Of a DNA stretch of 60,000 bases, positions 43,908 to 54,410 are shown piece by piece. Numbering within the stretch: position 1 is the stretch's first letter; each line of letters begins with the position of its first letter. The notes under the pieces were generated by a model. That model was not told the origin of the DNA, searched no databases, and saw only the letters and a program-made list of their open reading frames with translations. The position numbers and the translations under genes are program-made. This DNA comes from Bolinopsis microptera (taxonomy: Eukaryota > Ctenophora > Tentaculata > Lobata > Bolinopsidae), in NCBI RefSeq assembly GCF_026151205.1, contig NC_087084.1:11933453-11993452 (forward strand), given 5' to 3'.

Positions 43908-44441
43908 TACTCAGGACGCAGCTATACTATATTACTAGCTAACTCTAACTAGCTAAGTGATATGTGACCATTTTCTGTAATGTTAGCGTTAGAGAACAAA
44001 ACAGATTGAAATAAGGGGTCATTACCCAATTTAGATCTCTGAAGGTATAGTGTTTCAGGGAACAATAGAACACTTGTGAGGACTGCATGATAAGTGGTAT
44101 ATTGTTATCAAGGCTGCGTATCTAAAATTACCACGTACCTTACAGGCAGACTTACAAGCTGATCCAAACTCATGAGAATATATTCTAAATCAAACCTCCT
44201 GGGTTAGTGTGTACTTCAAACACAATTTCTTTCCTTTCCGACGAATATAACTGTGAAATGTACTGATCAGTGGTCACTAATACTACAAGAGATCAGAAAC
44301 CGCACTCACACTATACAGTAAAACACTGTTGGTCTCTTACTTGGGGACCCCAGGAACCCTTACCTGGGGACCCCTGGCTTTAGTGTTAATAAACATGAAA
44401 CACGCCAATTAAAAATATGGTGGAGTGATGGTGTGTGACAG

Positions 44442-47400
44442 TAACGAGTCCGCATGGCAGTGAAAGCAGCCAGTAAGTTTATCGCCTCGACGAAGATCGC
44501 TGGATACCTTCTTTGTGCAACTTTTTCCATCATTGCTAGTACGACACTCAATTTTGGGACATGGAATGTTTGTGGTCTCTCCACCACTCACAAGCAACAT
44601 CTTGTTGCAGAGGACATCGACAGATATGATTTAGATATTTTGGCCTTACAAGAAACCAAAACTCGTGAATTCTTGGAAACAACACTTCCCGGTCATCATA
44701 GACTGTTTCTGTTTGACCAGAAGCAGGGTAGACATGGAGGTCTTGGTTTTGTTGTTAACAAGCGTTTTATGGACAGTGTTTTATCGCATCATCAGATCAG
44801 TGACAGAGTCGTTTACATGGACGTTAAACTAAAACCTAATCGGGTAAACAAACCACCTTGTTATATCAGAATTATAAATTGTTACAGTCCTACTAATCCT
44901 AAATCAGTCCAGAACCCTCAACTAGCTGATCAATTTTATGGTGAGCTTCTTGAGGCTATCAGTGTTCCTGCTCGATTTGAAGTATGGATGTTAGGTGACT
45001 TCAATGCCAAGTTAGGCAAGCGTTCACTTGTTGATGAAGAAAATGGTTTACAGCAGCACATAGGTAGGCATGGTGTTGGTAGAAGGAACGAGAATGGAGA
45101 GAGATTGTTACATTTTCTGGCAGCAAATGGCTTATTTGCTACCAATACTTCATTCTCCCACAGCAGCAGGCATATAACTACACGCACTGGATGGATAAGA
45201 GACCAATCCACCCGAAAGAGTAAACCATACTTCTCACAGATAGACTATATACTTTGCAAGTCCAGGAGCAAAGCACTACTGACTGATGCAAGGTCATATG
45301 CGGGAACTAAGCACCGCAGTGACCACAAGCTTGTAGTTGCAAAAGCAGATTTTTCCCTGCGTTATAGTTTCTACAGGAAGAAGAGGACTACTCAGAAGGC
45401 ATTCAACACAACCACTCTTGTAGGTAGCATTGCAGCGCAACAACAGTTTAAATCTGCACTTACTGTTAATATCAACCAACTTGTATCTGAACCTGACTAT
45501 TCTTCTAATGATACTTGTCAACAGTTCGGAAAACTATTTAAAAGTGTTGAGACTGCTGCCATCTCCACTGTGGGTCTACGCGAGCCACAGCGAAAGAGAC
45601 ACCACTCTTCTGATAGTGAAGTTGTTGAAATGTCAGAGGAAAGAAAACGATTGCTACAACTTCTGAATAATAATGAATACAGAGACAGAAAGGACTTGAG
45701 ATCAAAAATTAACAAACTCTCAAATGACATTAAGAAGCGACTGAATACTCTCAGAATAGAAGTTGCAAACAGTCTTGCAGACTCTATCAATAATACAGAC
45801 GACGGTCGTAAAATGTTTGAAGCCGTCCGGCAACTATCAGGTAACAAGAAATCAGACTCCATCTCTGTTTTTAATGACAAGAATCAACTGGTAGATAATG
45901 AGAGTGACAAAGCTGACATTATACGCAACTATTTTGAGCAACACTACACAGGACCAGACAGTGAACCTCCACTTGAGCCGTTTGTTGGCAGTCCTCAGCC
46001 ACTAAACAATCCCATAACATCCTTTGAAGTGGAACAAGCTGCCAAAAAGCTAAGAAATGGTAAGGCTGTTGGTCCTGATGGTATACCAAACGAATTCCTT
46101 AAACACTCCCCACCTATTTTCTATTCTACTTTTGCACAGCTGACCAATCAATCTTTTGAACGTCATGAACATGTACCTTCATTCACTGAAGGATTCCTTA
46201 CCCCACTGCAAAAACCTGGTAAGCCACGTGGACCTTTAAAAAGTTTGCGCCCTCTTTGTCTTTTAAACGGCACCAGGAAGATATTGTCCATGATAGTCCT
46301 TAGACGCATTCAAAGACAAGTTTCTCAGTACACTGGACCTTGGCAAAATGCCTACAAGCCTGGCCATAGCTGTGCAAATATTGTTTGGACACAACGGATC
46401 CTAGTTTCAGTTGTAAAGGAGAAACGCTGGTCTCTACACAAAATGGGTATTGATATGTCATCTGCATTCGACACCATTAAGAGATCAGTTCTGCTAGAAC
46501 TTCTTGCTGATGCTGGTTGTAGTGAAGACGACATCCGACTGGTAAGGTATCTACTCTCATGTACCAAACTGAAGATTAAAGTGAGGTCTACCGTATCAGG
46601 GGAGTTCATTGTCACGATAGGTGCGTTCCAAGGTGATAGTTTGTCTGGAAACCTTTTCACCCTGTATTTGGCTGGCGCACTTTACCACCTTCGTGCCTTT
46701 ATGTCTTATCTAAGACCCAACCCTCCGTTTGCTGAAAACCTGCTACCTCTTGAGTGGGAGTACGCAGACGACACAGACTTCACAGACGAGGATAAAAAGA
46801 ATTTGGAGTCCATGTTACCAATATGCAAGGAGATATTGGAGGAGTGGAATCTTTTTGTCAACGAATCAAAAACAGAGTTCACACATATCTATCTGGCCGA
46901 GAAGAACGAAGTTGATGACAAAGGAGAGCCACTTCGAGGAAGAGAGCCCTGGAGATCATCTATATCACTTGGTTCCAAATTGTGCAGCAACGAGGACATA
47001 AAAAGACGATGTATTCTGGCAAATCTTGCTTTCCAAACCTACAAGAAAGTTTGGGAACAAGGTAAACGCATACCTCTTAAGACCAGACTTAAGATCTACG
47101 AAGCCCAGGTGGTCTCCGTCTTAATGTATAATTGTAGCTGCTGGGCAGCTTCAAAGCAGCTACTGAGTAAACTGGATATTTGCCACAGAAAGCATCTGAG
47201 GCAAATCATCAGAATGACTTACCCTAATATAATCAAAAACGACACCCTTTACAAGAGATGTGAAGTGGTTCCACTCAGTGAGCGTGTTGCATGTGCACGA
47301 TGGAGGATGCTCGGACATGTCCTTCGCAGTGATAACAACTCACCTGCACAGCTTGCATTACACTTTGCAGTAGAGAGTCAGAGTACTAAAAAGGGTAGAG

Positions 47401-47639
47401 TAGGTAGACACCAGTCGAACTTGCTTAAGACTATTAAATTTGATTTAGGTAGCAGGAACATTCCATTTGTAAATACAGACGATTTGTACAATTTAAGACT
47501 TTTAGCCTCTGATAGAGCGGGATGGAAGAAGTTGTTATAGCTTGTGTATCAGTTTTTCTTTTTTTCTGGCTACTTATCAGATCTTTAAGATGTTCATTTA
47601 TGTTCTATTTTTGATTTGAATAAAGTTATATAATAAATA
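44442..47639 (+). mobile_element. Full-length non-LTR (RTE-like) retrotransposon insertion
   Basis: The ORF is followed by a short 3' UTR with AATAAA at 47619-47624 and a short AT-repeat tail (ATAATAAATA). GTGACAG occurs just before the proposed 5' end (44435-44441) and again directly after the tail (47640-47646), a candidate 7-bp target-site duplication that would give a 3.2-kb element, typical of RTE elements. The boundaries are inferred from this match only. Confidence 0.6.
44454..47540 (+). CDS. Non-LTR retrotransposon endonuclease/reverse transcriptase, intact
   Basis: One uninterrupted 1028-residue frame. The N-terminal apurinic-type endonuclease has TWN (36-38), LQETKT with E67, GDFNA (181-185) and SDH (289-291). 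The reverse transcriptase has GKAVGPDGIPNEFLKH near residue 535, DMSSAFD (667-673), FQGDSLSG near 725-732 and the catalytic YADD (770-773). A C-terminal region rich in Cys/His (WAASKQLLSKLDICHRKHLR) follows. There is no ORF1 and no RNase H, and the length fits an RTE/L2-type element; the clade is not certain. The frame starts at ATG 44454, only about 12 nt inside the presumed element edge. The intact frame implies recent insertion and possibly competence to move. Confidence 0.93.
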   Translation: MAVKAASKFIASTKIAGYLLCATFSIIASTTLNFGTWNVCGLSTTHKQHLVAEDIDRYDLDILALQETKTREFLETTLPGHHRLFLFDQKQGRHGGLGFVVNKRFMDSVLSHHQISDRVVYMDVKLKPNRVNKPPCYIRIINCYSPTNPKSVQNPQLADQFYGELLEAISVPARFEVWMLGDFNAKLGKRSLVDEENGLQQHIGRHGVGRRNENGERLLHFLAANGLFATNTSFSHSSRHITTRTGWIRDQSTRKSKPYFSQIDYILCKSRSKALLTDARSYAGTKHRSDHKLVVAKADFSLRYSFYRKKRTTQKAFNTTTLVGSIAAQQQFKSALTVNINQLVSEPDYSSNDTCQQFGKLFKSVETAAISTVGLREPQRKRHHSSDSEVVEMSEERKRLLQLLNNNEYRDRKDLRSKINKLSNDIKKRLNTLRIEVANSLADSINNTDDGRKMFEAVRQLSGNKKSDSISVFNDKNQLVDNESDKADIIRNYFEQHYTGPDSEPPLEPFVGSPQPLNNPITSFEVEQAAKKLRNGKAVGPDGIPNEFLKHSPPIFYSTFAQLTNQSFERHEHVPSFTEGFLTPLQKPGKPRGPLKSLRPLCLLNGTRKILSMIVLRRIQRQVSQYTGPWQNAYKPGHSCANIVWTQRILVSVVKEKRWSLHKMGIDMSSAFDTIKRSVLLELLADAGCSEDDIRLVRYLLSCTKLKIKVRSTVSGEFIVTIGAFQGDSLSGNLFTLYLAGALYHLRAFMSYLRPNPPFAENLLPLEWEYADDTDFTDEDKKNLESMLPICKEILEEWNLFVNESKTEFTHIYLAEKNEVDDKGEPLRGREPWRSSISLGSKLCSNEDIKRRCILANLAFQTYKKVWEQGKRIPLKTRLKIYEAQVVSVLMYNCSCWAASKQLLSKLDICHRKHLRQIIRMTYPNIIKNDTLYKRCEVVPLSERVACARWRMLGHVLRSDNNSPAQLALHFAVESQSTKKGRVGRHQSNLLKTIKFDLGSRNIPFVNTDDLYNLRLLASDRAGWKKLL

Positions 47640-48237
47640 GTGACAGGCTTAGCGCCGCCCCGTAATTTCGATCCATGGGCAGGATCAAATCTGCCCATGA
47701 TCATGTATGGCCTAACAACTAAACTTTGTACATCCTAACCTAGTGGTGACCTGTAAACGGTTACCTATTTTACATCACAATACGTGATTTTCGTTACAAA
47801 AACGAGGCAGGTACACCTACCCTCTAACCTGAAATATCATCCTCATGTTGGAGTCCCTTATAACCCCAGTATAGTCCTAATAGCTCATGTCTAGCAATTT
47901 CAGTGGGAACCGTAGACCCTGCTATTCTAACTGCTCAAAGTCAATGCTGTGTGCAAGATTACGCACATTTATTCGTGACTTTCAAACAAATGATCGACAA
48001 AAATATGCTGGTTGTTGATTCGGCAAACAGATTACCTACGTTTAGAAAGTTCAGGCTCTATAGCAGCACATGGAATGATTCGAAAGCAATTGGTACGAAA
48101 GTAATTGATACGAACGCGATTCAACAACACCGTGACTGTAAAATAAACGATTTTTGTTCTTTGATAACACTATTTATTTACAATGAGGTTTCCAAAATGA
48201 TTACTGTTGAATGATTACAACAAAAATTGATAGTAAT

Positions 48238-48256
48238 ATAGGTGAACGACCCCTTA
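48238..48256. mobile_element. Isolated right end of the Harbinger-type MITE
   Basis: GGTGAACGACCCC followed by TTA matches the right terminal repeat and target of the family, but no matching left end was found within the preceding 600 bp. Confidence 0.4.
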
Positions 48257-48327
48257 TAATGTGAATCAGTTAAATCACATGAATCAGTTAAATTACTAAA
48301 TCAGCTTTCTCAAGTTCACTTTGCAGT

Positions 48328-49291
48328 CTATTCCGCTGGTCTAACCAGACGAGCACGAGATCTCCTGGCGAACACCTCTAAAACAGCGCAGATACAAACA
48401 GAGAGGCCAGAGCATCCAACAACCAGAAAGCATCCTTGAGTGTATGTCATAAACTTTATCACCATCAGAGCCACCAGGTGACCAGCATACATTGATAGCA
48501 TCCACGATATTATCCATAGAGATGAGGCCTGGGACTTGTTCTTTCTAGTGAATCTTCTTTTCGCAAGGATCACTTGTGTCTCCTCCAGCGCCGGAAGTGC
48601 AGCAATTGCAATGAATAAGCTTCCAAGCCCGATGAAAAATGTCCCAGCGTAAGCTAACTTAGGGACGATGTCGAACAAACCCCACAAATTTTGTCCAGGA
48701 AAGATGAGAAAGAGTCCTATGATAGAAAGGAGAACTCCGACTATCATTGTTTTAAAGTTAGACAGCCAGCCCATTTGTAGAATGTACCCTGCTACAGCTG
48801 ATCCGATTATAAATGATACGAACATGACGGTCACGTAGGTGCTGCCCTGGCCTGTCTCCATTGCAAACTTGTCTTGTAGGTAAGGGGTTGTGATAGCTGA
48901 GGCATATCCTTCGATCATAGCAGTCAGACCTTGACCAACTAGAGGAAATATCACCAACCAAGAGAGACCATTTTCACATGATTCATCGGAGTTTGAGTTC
49001 TGGGATGTCATAGCCTGCTTATGACTATGAGATTGTCCATTTTCATGATTGACTTCTTCAGCTTGAGCTTTCCGATACACAAGGTCCGAGGTTCTTGGCA
49101 TGATAAAGAAATTATACAGCCAGATAGCTACACAAATCAGACTAACAACAAAGTACGGCTCGTTGAAGCTGTGAGCCTGATTCTTCATGACCTGTTGATT
49201 TGGTCGTTGAGTTCGTTGGTACACTATGATCCATAGGTTGCTGCCTTTCCTCTAGGAGTTCAGCTTCGTCATCTGTGTGATCGATTTCGCT
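48328..49291 (-). pseudogene. MFS transporter (SLC18B1-like) copy lacking TM1-5
   Basis: The 298-residue frame 49224-48328 has one membrane span near residues 27-44 (YFVVSLICVAIWLYNFFI), a hydrophilic loop, then six spans ending FARRSRARLVRPAE, i.e. TM6-TM12 of a twelve-span major facilitator resembling the vesicular amine/polyamine transporter SLC18B1. An acidic leader, MSEIDHTDDEAELLEERQQP, typical of an intact N-terminus, starts at 49291 in another frame directly upstream. The first five spans are absent between them. No introns are seen. A retrocopy with an internal deletion and frameshift is the simplest reading; a real short protein from 49224 is less likely. Confidence 0.6.
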
Positions 49292-49622
49292 CATATATTA
49301 CTGGAAAAAGAGATAAAAAATGAAATACAGGGTACGAATAGTGATAATAAGTAGAATAATGTTAATGAGAAGCAAGTGTAAGTAAAATAACATTACTGTG
49401 TAGAAAAGAATTAAAGTAAACAAGTGGCTATACTAGTGGGTAAAAGTACGTAGACACAAAACGAGTGAAATGTGAAGTGAGTCGTCACTCGTTGGTACTA
49501 GATATGAAACTGGACCCCGGCTTCACGTGATTGTTAACCTCGTATTGCGTAGGTTAGTTGAAAGTTGCTCAGAAGATTAATAATGAGTTAAAAGTGTGAG
49601 GACTTCGTTGAGATAAGATAAT

Positions 49623-50245
49623 TCAATAAGTAGAAGCCCCCTTTGAGTAAGATGGGGGTGTTATGCCTCCAGTAGTGTCATGAATGGGGCTGGGTTTATC
49701 TGTGCGTTGATTGGATAACTCAATAAATTCAGCCGATAACCGTTGCACTTGAAGTGTTCTTACGTTGATTTTTAAGATTATTAACCATGCTATTGCACCC
49801 AAGGCCAAAGTTAACATGGTTAGACACGTTGACCAAATAAATTCCAGCTGTGGGAATTTGTTGGAGTGATACTGATACTGGTACGTTGATAACAGGGGTG
49901 ATAAGACTGTTAAGCGAAGTGTTGTATTCCTTACATATATTCCCAAATAATTGGGAAATTTCGGTTGAGTCAATAAAATCAAAAGGCGTTAAATTTGCCG
50001 TAAGATTAACCGTACGAATCGGCTTACGTTGAATATTAGGGGAAGTTAGTTTAGCATCCCCGACTTGGAGTCCTAAAATATTATTCCAAGGCACGTAGGT
50101 AGTCCTTTGGCTAGGAAAGTTAATTAAAGTGGTCCAACCTGAGCTGTTAACTGCAAAGGTATCGTGATTTAGATTATTGCGGATTAGAACACCTACCGTT
50201 GATACTTTGTAGGAGTAATGGTAACGCTGCCCGAACCAACATCTC
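49623..50245 (-). pseudogene. Frameshifted membrane-glycoprotein-like remnant
   Basis: Two overlapping minus-strand frames (about 50245-49729 and 49982-49623) look like parts of one protein split by a frameshift: an extracellular-type segment with several N-x-S/T sites, then a hydrophobic span (FIWSTCLTMLTLALGAIAWL) and a short cytoplasmic-like tail. Such an arrangement is seen in envelope-type glycoproteins of retroelements, but no gag/pol or LTR is visible nearby and the family is not recognised. Broken; could also be a decayed cellular gene. Confidence 0.3.
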
Positions 50246-51221
50246 TAATCAGAATCTCCATTGATGGTACGGTGAAAAGGGTGCATGCGAAGCTGTAAAC
50301 AATTGAAGGGTGACCATCAATGAAGTGACTTCATTATGAACATAACTTCATTATGAACCGTGAACGTGACCAATATTAATTATTCTACTTTTAGGAAACT
50401 AGTAGAGACTAGAGGTAGTGATAAATTAGCATTCATTTTGTGGGAGTTATAATTGCTACACTTTTATTATTATATATTGACCTCACTGGTTTTACTTATT
50501 CAAATTTTACTCGCCATTTGACAGATTAGATGAAATGTTTGGCCAGAAACCAATTAATCTGCAGTTAATTGAGGTACTGGAAGTCAAAATCCCGAAGAAA
50601 ATTACAAAATCATACTCATGTCCCTTTTTCTATCCCATTTTCAGTTTTTGAAGATGAAATTTTCAGGACCGAAATATTAAAGTTTTGACTGAATTTCTGA
50701 CCCGCAACCAATCAGTCAGCTAACTATAGATTACACATGACTCGATTGCGTTGCTGGAAGTTAAATTGAGGTCGGAGGAAGCTCGCAACAGAAAGCTTAA
50801 AAAACGAAAATTTGTTTTTTCTAATTTCGGTCCCATTTAAATTTTCAAATATAAAAATTTCTGAACACAAAATTGACAGATTGGATGAACTTTTTGCCCA
50901 GAAATTAATTATAGTCAGTTAATTAAGGATGGTATGAAACCAAATTGAGGTACTGTAAGTCAAAATCCCAATTAAGATTATATTTAATTTTATACATTGT
51001 TCTATGTAATTGTATGTAAGTGTAAGCAAGATGTAAATGTAATATTGCGGCAAATTGTAAATGTATACATCTAAAGTTTGCTTTCCAATATTACAGCTTG
51101 ATAACGTATCTTCTGGCTCAAGTAAAGTTAACATCACTACTTTGCTACTAAAAATAGTTTAATCTATTGCTTACTTAGAATGATTGTTTGTAGTTTAAGT
51201 AAAAGAATTAAGGTTCATTTC

Positions 51222-51370
51222 TAGTTCTTGCTTTGCTTCAAAAGAATAGTAGTTTATTTTTTGCTTTGCTTCAAAAGAATAGTAGTCTATTTTTTGCTTT
51301 GCTTCAAAAGAATAGTAGTTTATTTTTTACTTTGCTTTGAAAGAATAGTAGTTTATTTCTTACTTTGCGA
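51222..51370. repeat. Four-copy 33-bp tandem repeat upstream of the PLAC8 exons
   Basis: Units of TTTGCTTTGCTTCAAAAGAA + TAGTAGTTTATTT repeated with minor changes. Non-coding. Confidence 0.9.
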
Positions 51371-51700
51371 GTGATAAGATTGGATTTCTACAGACATTTT
51401 AAACTAATCAAAACAACAGCGGGGTATGCCTACACGAAACATACAGTACCGCAGTGATATTATATCAAATAGAACGGTAAGATACATTCTCATTCTCACA
51501 ATATCGTAGTGTAAACTCGATTCATGTTAATCCAAAAACGCACAATTTAATGTTAGCGATTTTTTGAAACAGTTCATACAGCAGCCCAGCACTGATAACA
51601 GCCAAGTTTTCAAAAGAGTATTCATAGTATCTTTTGTAGATTTGGGGGATTTTTAGAGGAAATTCTCATATCATGCATCATCCATTATTTTCACCCGCAG

Positions 51701-52813
51701 AAATATGAGACGAGAATAGACATAGAATCAAATGTGATAGCAGACAAAACTTGGTCGCACCAGCTCTTCCTGTGTTGTGATGATTGCGGACTTTGTTGTA
51801 TCACTTCCATCTTACCGTGTGTCACTTTCGGGGCTAACGCCAGACAGATCGAGGCAGGTTAGGTAAAATCTAATATGATAAGTTACCGCTGAATGGTTAT
51901 GAATTATAACAGCTGAACAGTTAGTAACACTTGAATAGTGTTACCTACACCTTAATTACAACATGTTAAGATAAGGAGCAGAGCTGTGACCAACCTAAAT
52001 GACTATCAGAAGCAAAACTGTGATAAGTTAAGGGGTCGTTCACATATAATGTAATCACTTTTTGGACAATTTTTACCCCCCTCCCCCCTCCGTAATCAGT
52101 TTTACACATTGAAATAGCTATTGTGTCAAAATTACACATATAGCGTAATCATTTGAAACCCCCTAGCCATCCCCTCGGCTGATTACGTAATTATAGTATT
52201 ATGTAAATTACGACCCCTAAAGCTAAATTAAAGCTAATTGATTTCAGGATCATGTTTTGGGCACGCTCTGTGCTGTCTTATCCCATTTGTGAACTGTATT
52301 GCTCTTCAGAAGATTAGAACTCGGATCCGTATGAGATACGGCATCAGTGTAAGTATTATTATAGGCCAACATTTAAACTCAGATTCATATTATTATTAGA
52401 GATTATGGATTTACGTAACCAACTTACTTTGTGATTCTGTTTCGCATTTTGTTCAGATATTACTACCATAGATGGCATTTGCATTTATGATGTTTTCTAT
52501 ATTGTCAGAGCAGAGCAAGTTTGTGGTTAATTATATTTATATTAACACCATTTGTTTCTCCTCAACCCGAATTTGAGTCCACAAAATGTGCTAAATACAG
52601 TTTTTAGCAATTGCTCCTTCATAATATTTTGTATCATTTCTTAAAAAGTCACACTTTCTGTTGTCCACCCCTGCATATCGTGACATGTTCATATTTCAGG
52701 GCTCAGCATTTAACGATTTCGTGATGGTCTGTTTTTGTGCGCCATGTACAATACTTCAAGAAGCTAAAGAACTGAAGATAGAACCGGGAGATAACATAGC
52801 AAGAACATGGTGA
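51701..52813 (+). CDS. PLAC8-family cysteine-rich protein, three 3' exons
   Basis: Exons 51701-51857, 52248-52348 and 52700-52813, with AG/GT borders and closing phases, stop TGA at 52811. The peptide contains the family signature: a Trp followed by LFLCCDDCGLCCITSILPCV and TFG, a membrane-apt cysteine block CFGHALCCLIPFVNCI, and the C-terminal NDFVMVCFCAPC...LQEAKEL. PLAC8/cornifelin-type proteins are small membrane-associated proteins implicated in growth, differentiation or ion and metal handling. The first coding exon with the start codon is not identified; it must end in phase 0 upstream of 51,701. AATAAA at 52853-52858 is a plausible poly(A) signal. Confidence 0.9.
52031..52218. mobile_element. 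PIF/Harbinger-type MITE, second copy
   Basis: 188 bp beginning GGGGTCGTTCACATATAATG and ending CGACCCC, with TAA flanking both GGGG edges as the 3-bp target duplication. It sits in the PLAC8 intron between exons ending 51857 and starting 52248. Confidence 0.8.
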
Positions 52814-53464
52814 AGAAGAAACTCCTAGACTTTAACTAGAAACTTCTAGAAGAATAAACTTTTCGGATGGGGTTGTGTATTTCACGGTTTCTAGGAGACA
52901 AGGACCGAGGAAGATGGGCTTCATTTTATAAGTATTACGACTTTTCATAGTTCTATTTTCATGATCATCATATTGAAACTACTATAGTATTTACACTTAC
53001 AGTACGGTTACTAGACAAGAGGCGGTAGTTTCTGAGAGTTAATAATATATATTAAGTAATAATAAGTAAACTGCAACTGCAGTTATAACCGTAATTTGAT
53101 GATCCAGATCACAAAAATAAAGTGTTAATTTTTCACGTTAGCGTTTTTGTTTTGACATAGGTACGTTGCATGCCACTTTTCGCGCGCGCCGCCGAAGGGA
53201 TACGAAACATGTATCAATTTTTGTTCATGAAACTGTACTTCAATATACAAGAAGTTATACCACGAGATTAGAGTTCAGAATATAATATGATGCGACACAA
53301 ATAACATGATGCGACACAAATTATTAAGCCAAAGACACGTAAGAAGGCAACACAAAAAAAAGGTTTAGTAGTTATACCATGAAGGATAGAGGGGACACTT
53401 ACCACTGTAATTATCCATTAATTACAGTAATTATTCATTCTTTAATGACATATTGATAAGTATG

Positions 53465-54410
53465 GAGACACAAGTTTGCCAGATCAATGCCACAACTTGG
53501 CAAAGAGAGCACAAGAACAGCGAAACAATTCCTTAGGGGTCGTTCACATATTACGTAATCAGCCGAGGGGGGGGGGGTTTCAAATGCTTACGGTTGATTA
53601 CGGGGGGGGGGGGGGGGGGGGGGGGGGGTTTGGTCGTTGATTACGTAATCAAAATTTAAATTTTTTACCGATTTTCGAAATACCAATTGGACAATTTTCT
53701 TTAATTATGTAATCAAAATTTTCGTTTTTTAAACCAATTTTCGTTTATTAAGTGCTTTGCGATTATTTCATTCATTAATCCGTTGTGATAGCTTTTAATA
53801 AATAAATGGCTTAACATGAACATGTAATAAAATTAAATCAGTAACAAAATTACGGGGGGGGGGGGGGGGGGGGGGGGGTCAAACCTTGATTACGTAATAT
53901 AGGGGGGGGGGGTTCGGTCTTGATTACAGTTGATTACGGAGGGGGGGGGGAGGGTAAAAATTACCAAAATATTGATTACGTATTAATATGTGAACGACCC
54001 CTTAGTACTGGACATTGTGATCTAAACTACCATATAAATATTAATAAGTTCAAGTCGACAACGGTCCCTAAAACTTGTCCACACTGTCTCATGGAAGAGG
54101 AGACAATGAACCACTTTATTGGCCAGTGCCCGAAGTGGTCTTACCAACGGCTACTTTGACTCCTTTTACCTTAGTGTGACAGACATAGTCATAGTGGACA
54201 AGTTCTCACTACCAAGGATCATCGGCTTCATACAAGCATCAAAACTATTCACCAAATGCGGAGAAAACAAAGTTTAACTTTTTTTCTCCACTAATTAATA
54301 TTTTACCGGGGTAAGCACAGGGCTCCAATGCTCTATCTTACAGTGGTCATGATCTATCCTATAGTGATAATGACCACAGCCCCGGGCCCTCTACGAAGAA
54401 GAAGAAGACA
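53465..54410 (+). mobile_element. 3' fragment of a second non-LTR retrotransposon, interrupted by a MITE
   Basis: A frame ending ...RTAKQFL before 53,534 resumes after 54,002 as STGHCDLNYHININKF, followed by CPHCLMEEETMNHFIGQCPK. TGH...L and CPxC...HxxxxCP are the post-RNase H/zinc-knuckle signature of Jockey/CR1-like elements. After one frameshift the end reads DKFSLPRIIGFIQASKLFTK. The element ends in a (GAA)n tail at about 54,395-54,408, a frequent 3' end in such elements. Inactive remnant. Confidence 0.8.
53535..54002. mobile_element. PIF/Harbinger-type MITE with poly-G expansions
   Basis: Terminal inverted repeats GGGGTCGTTCACATATTACG / reverse complement, flanked by TTA on both sides (53532-53535 and 54002-54004). 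A 3-bp TWA target duplication is diagnostic of PIF/Harbinger. Internal GATTACG motifs alternate with G runs of up to about 27 nt. It disrupts a retrotransposon frame that becomes continuous if the element and one TTA are disregarded. Confidence 0.85.

Larger units (their letters stand above)
42120..44430. other. Intergenic region before the non-LTR element
   Basis: Holds the dispersed repeat (43,136) and the pogo-like MITE (43,714), and no gene that I can support. Confidence 0.5.

Noticed and set aside
47903-48214. 103-codon plus-strand frame after the retrotransposon
   Set aside because: No recognisable domain or coding bias; adjacent to MITE debris.
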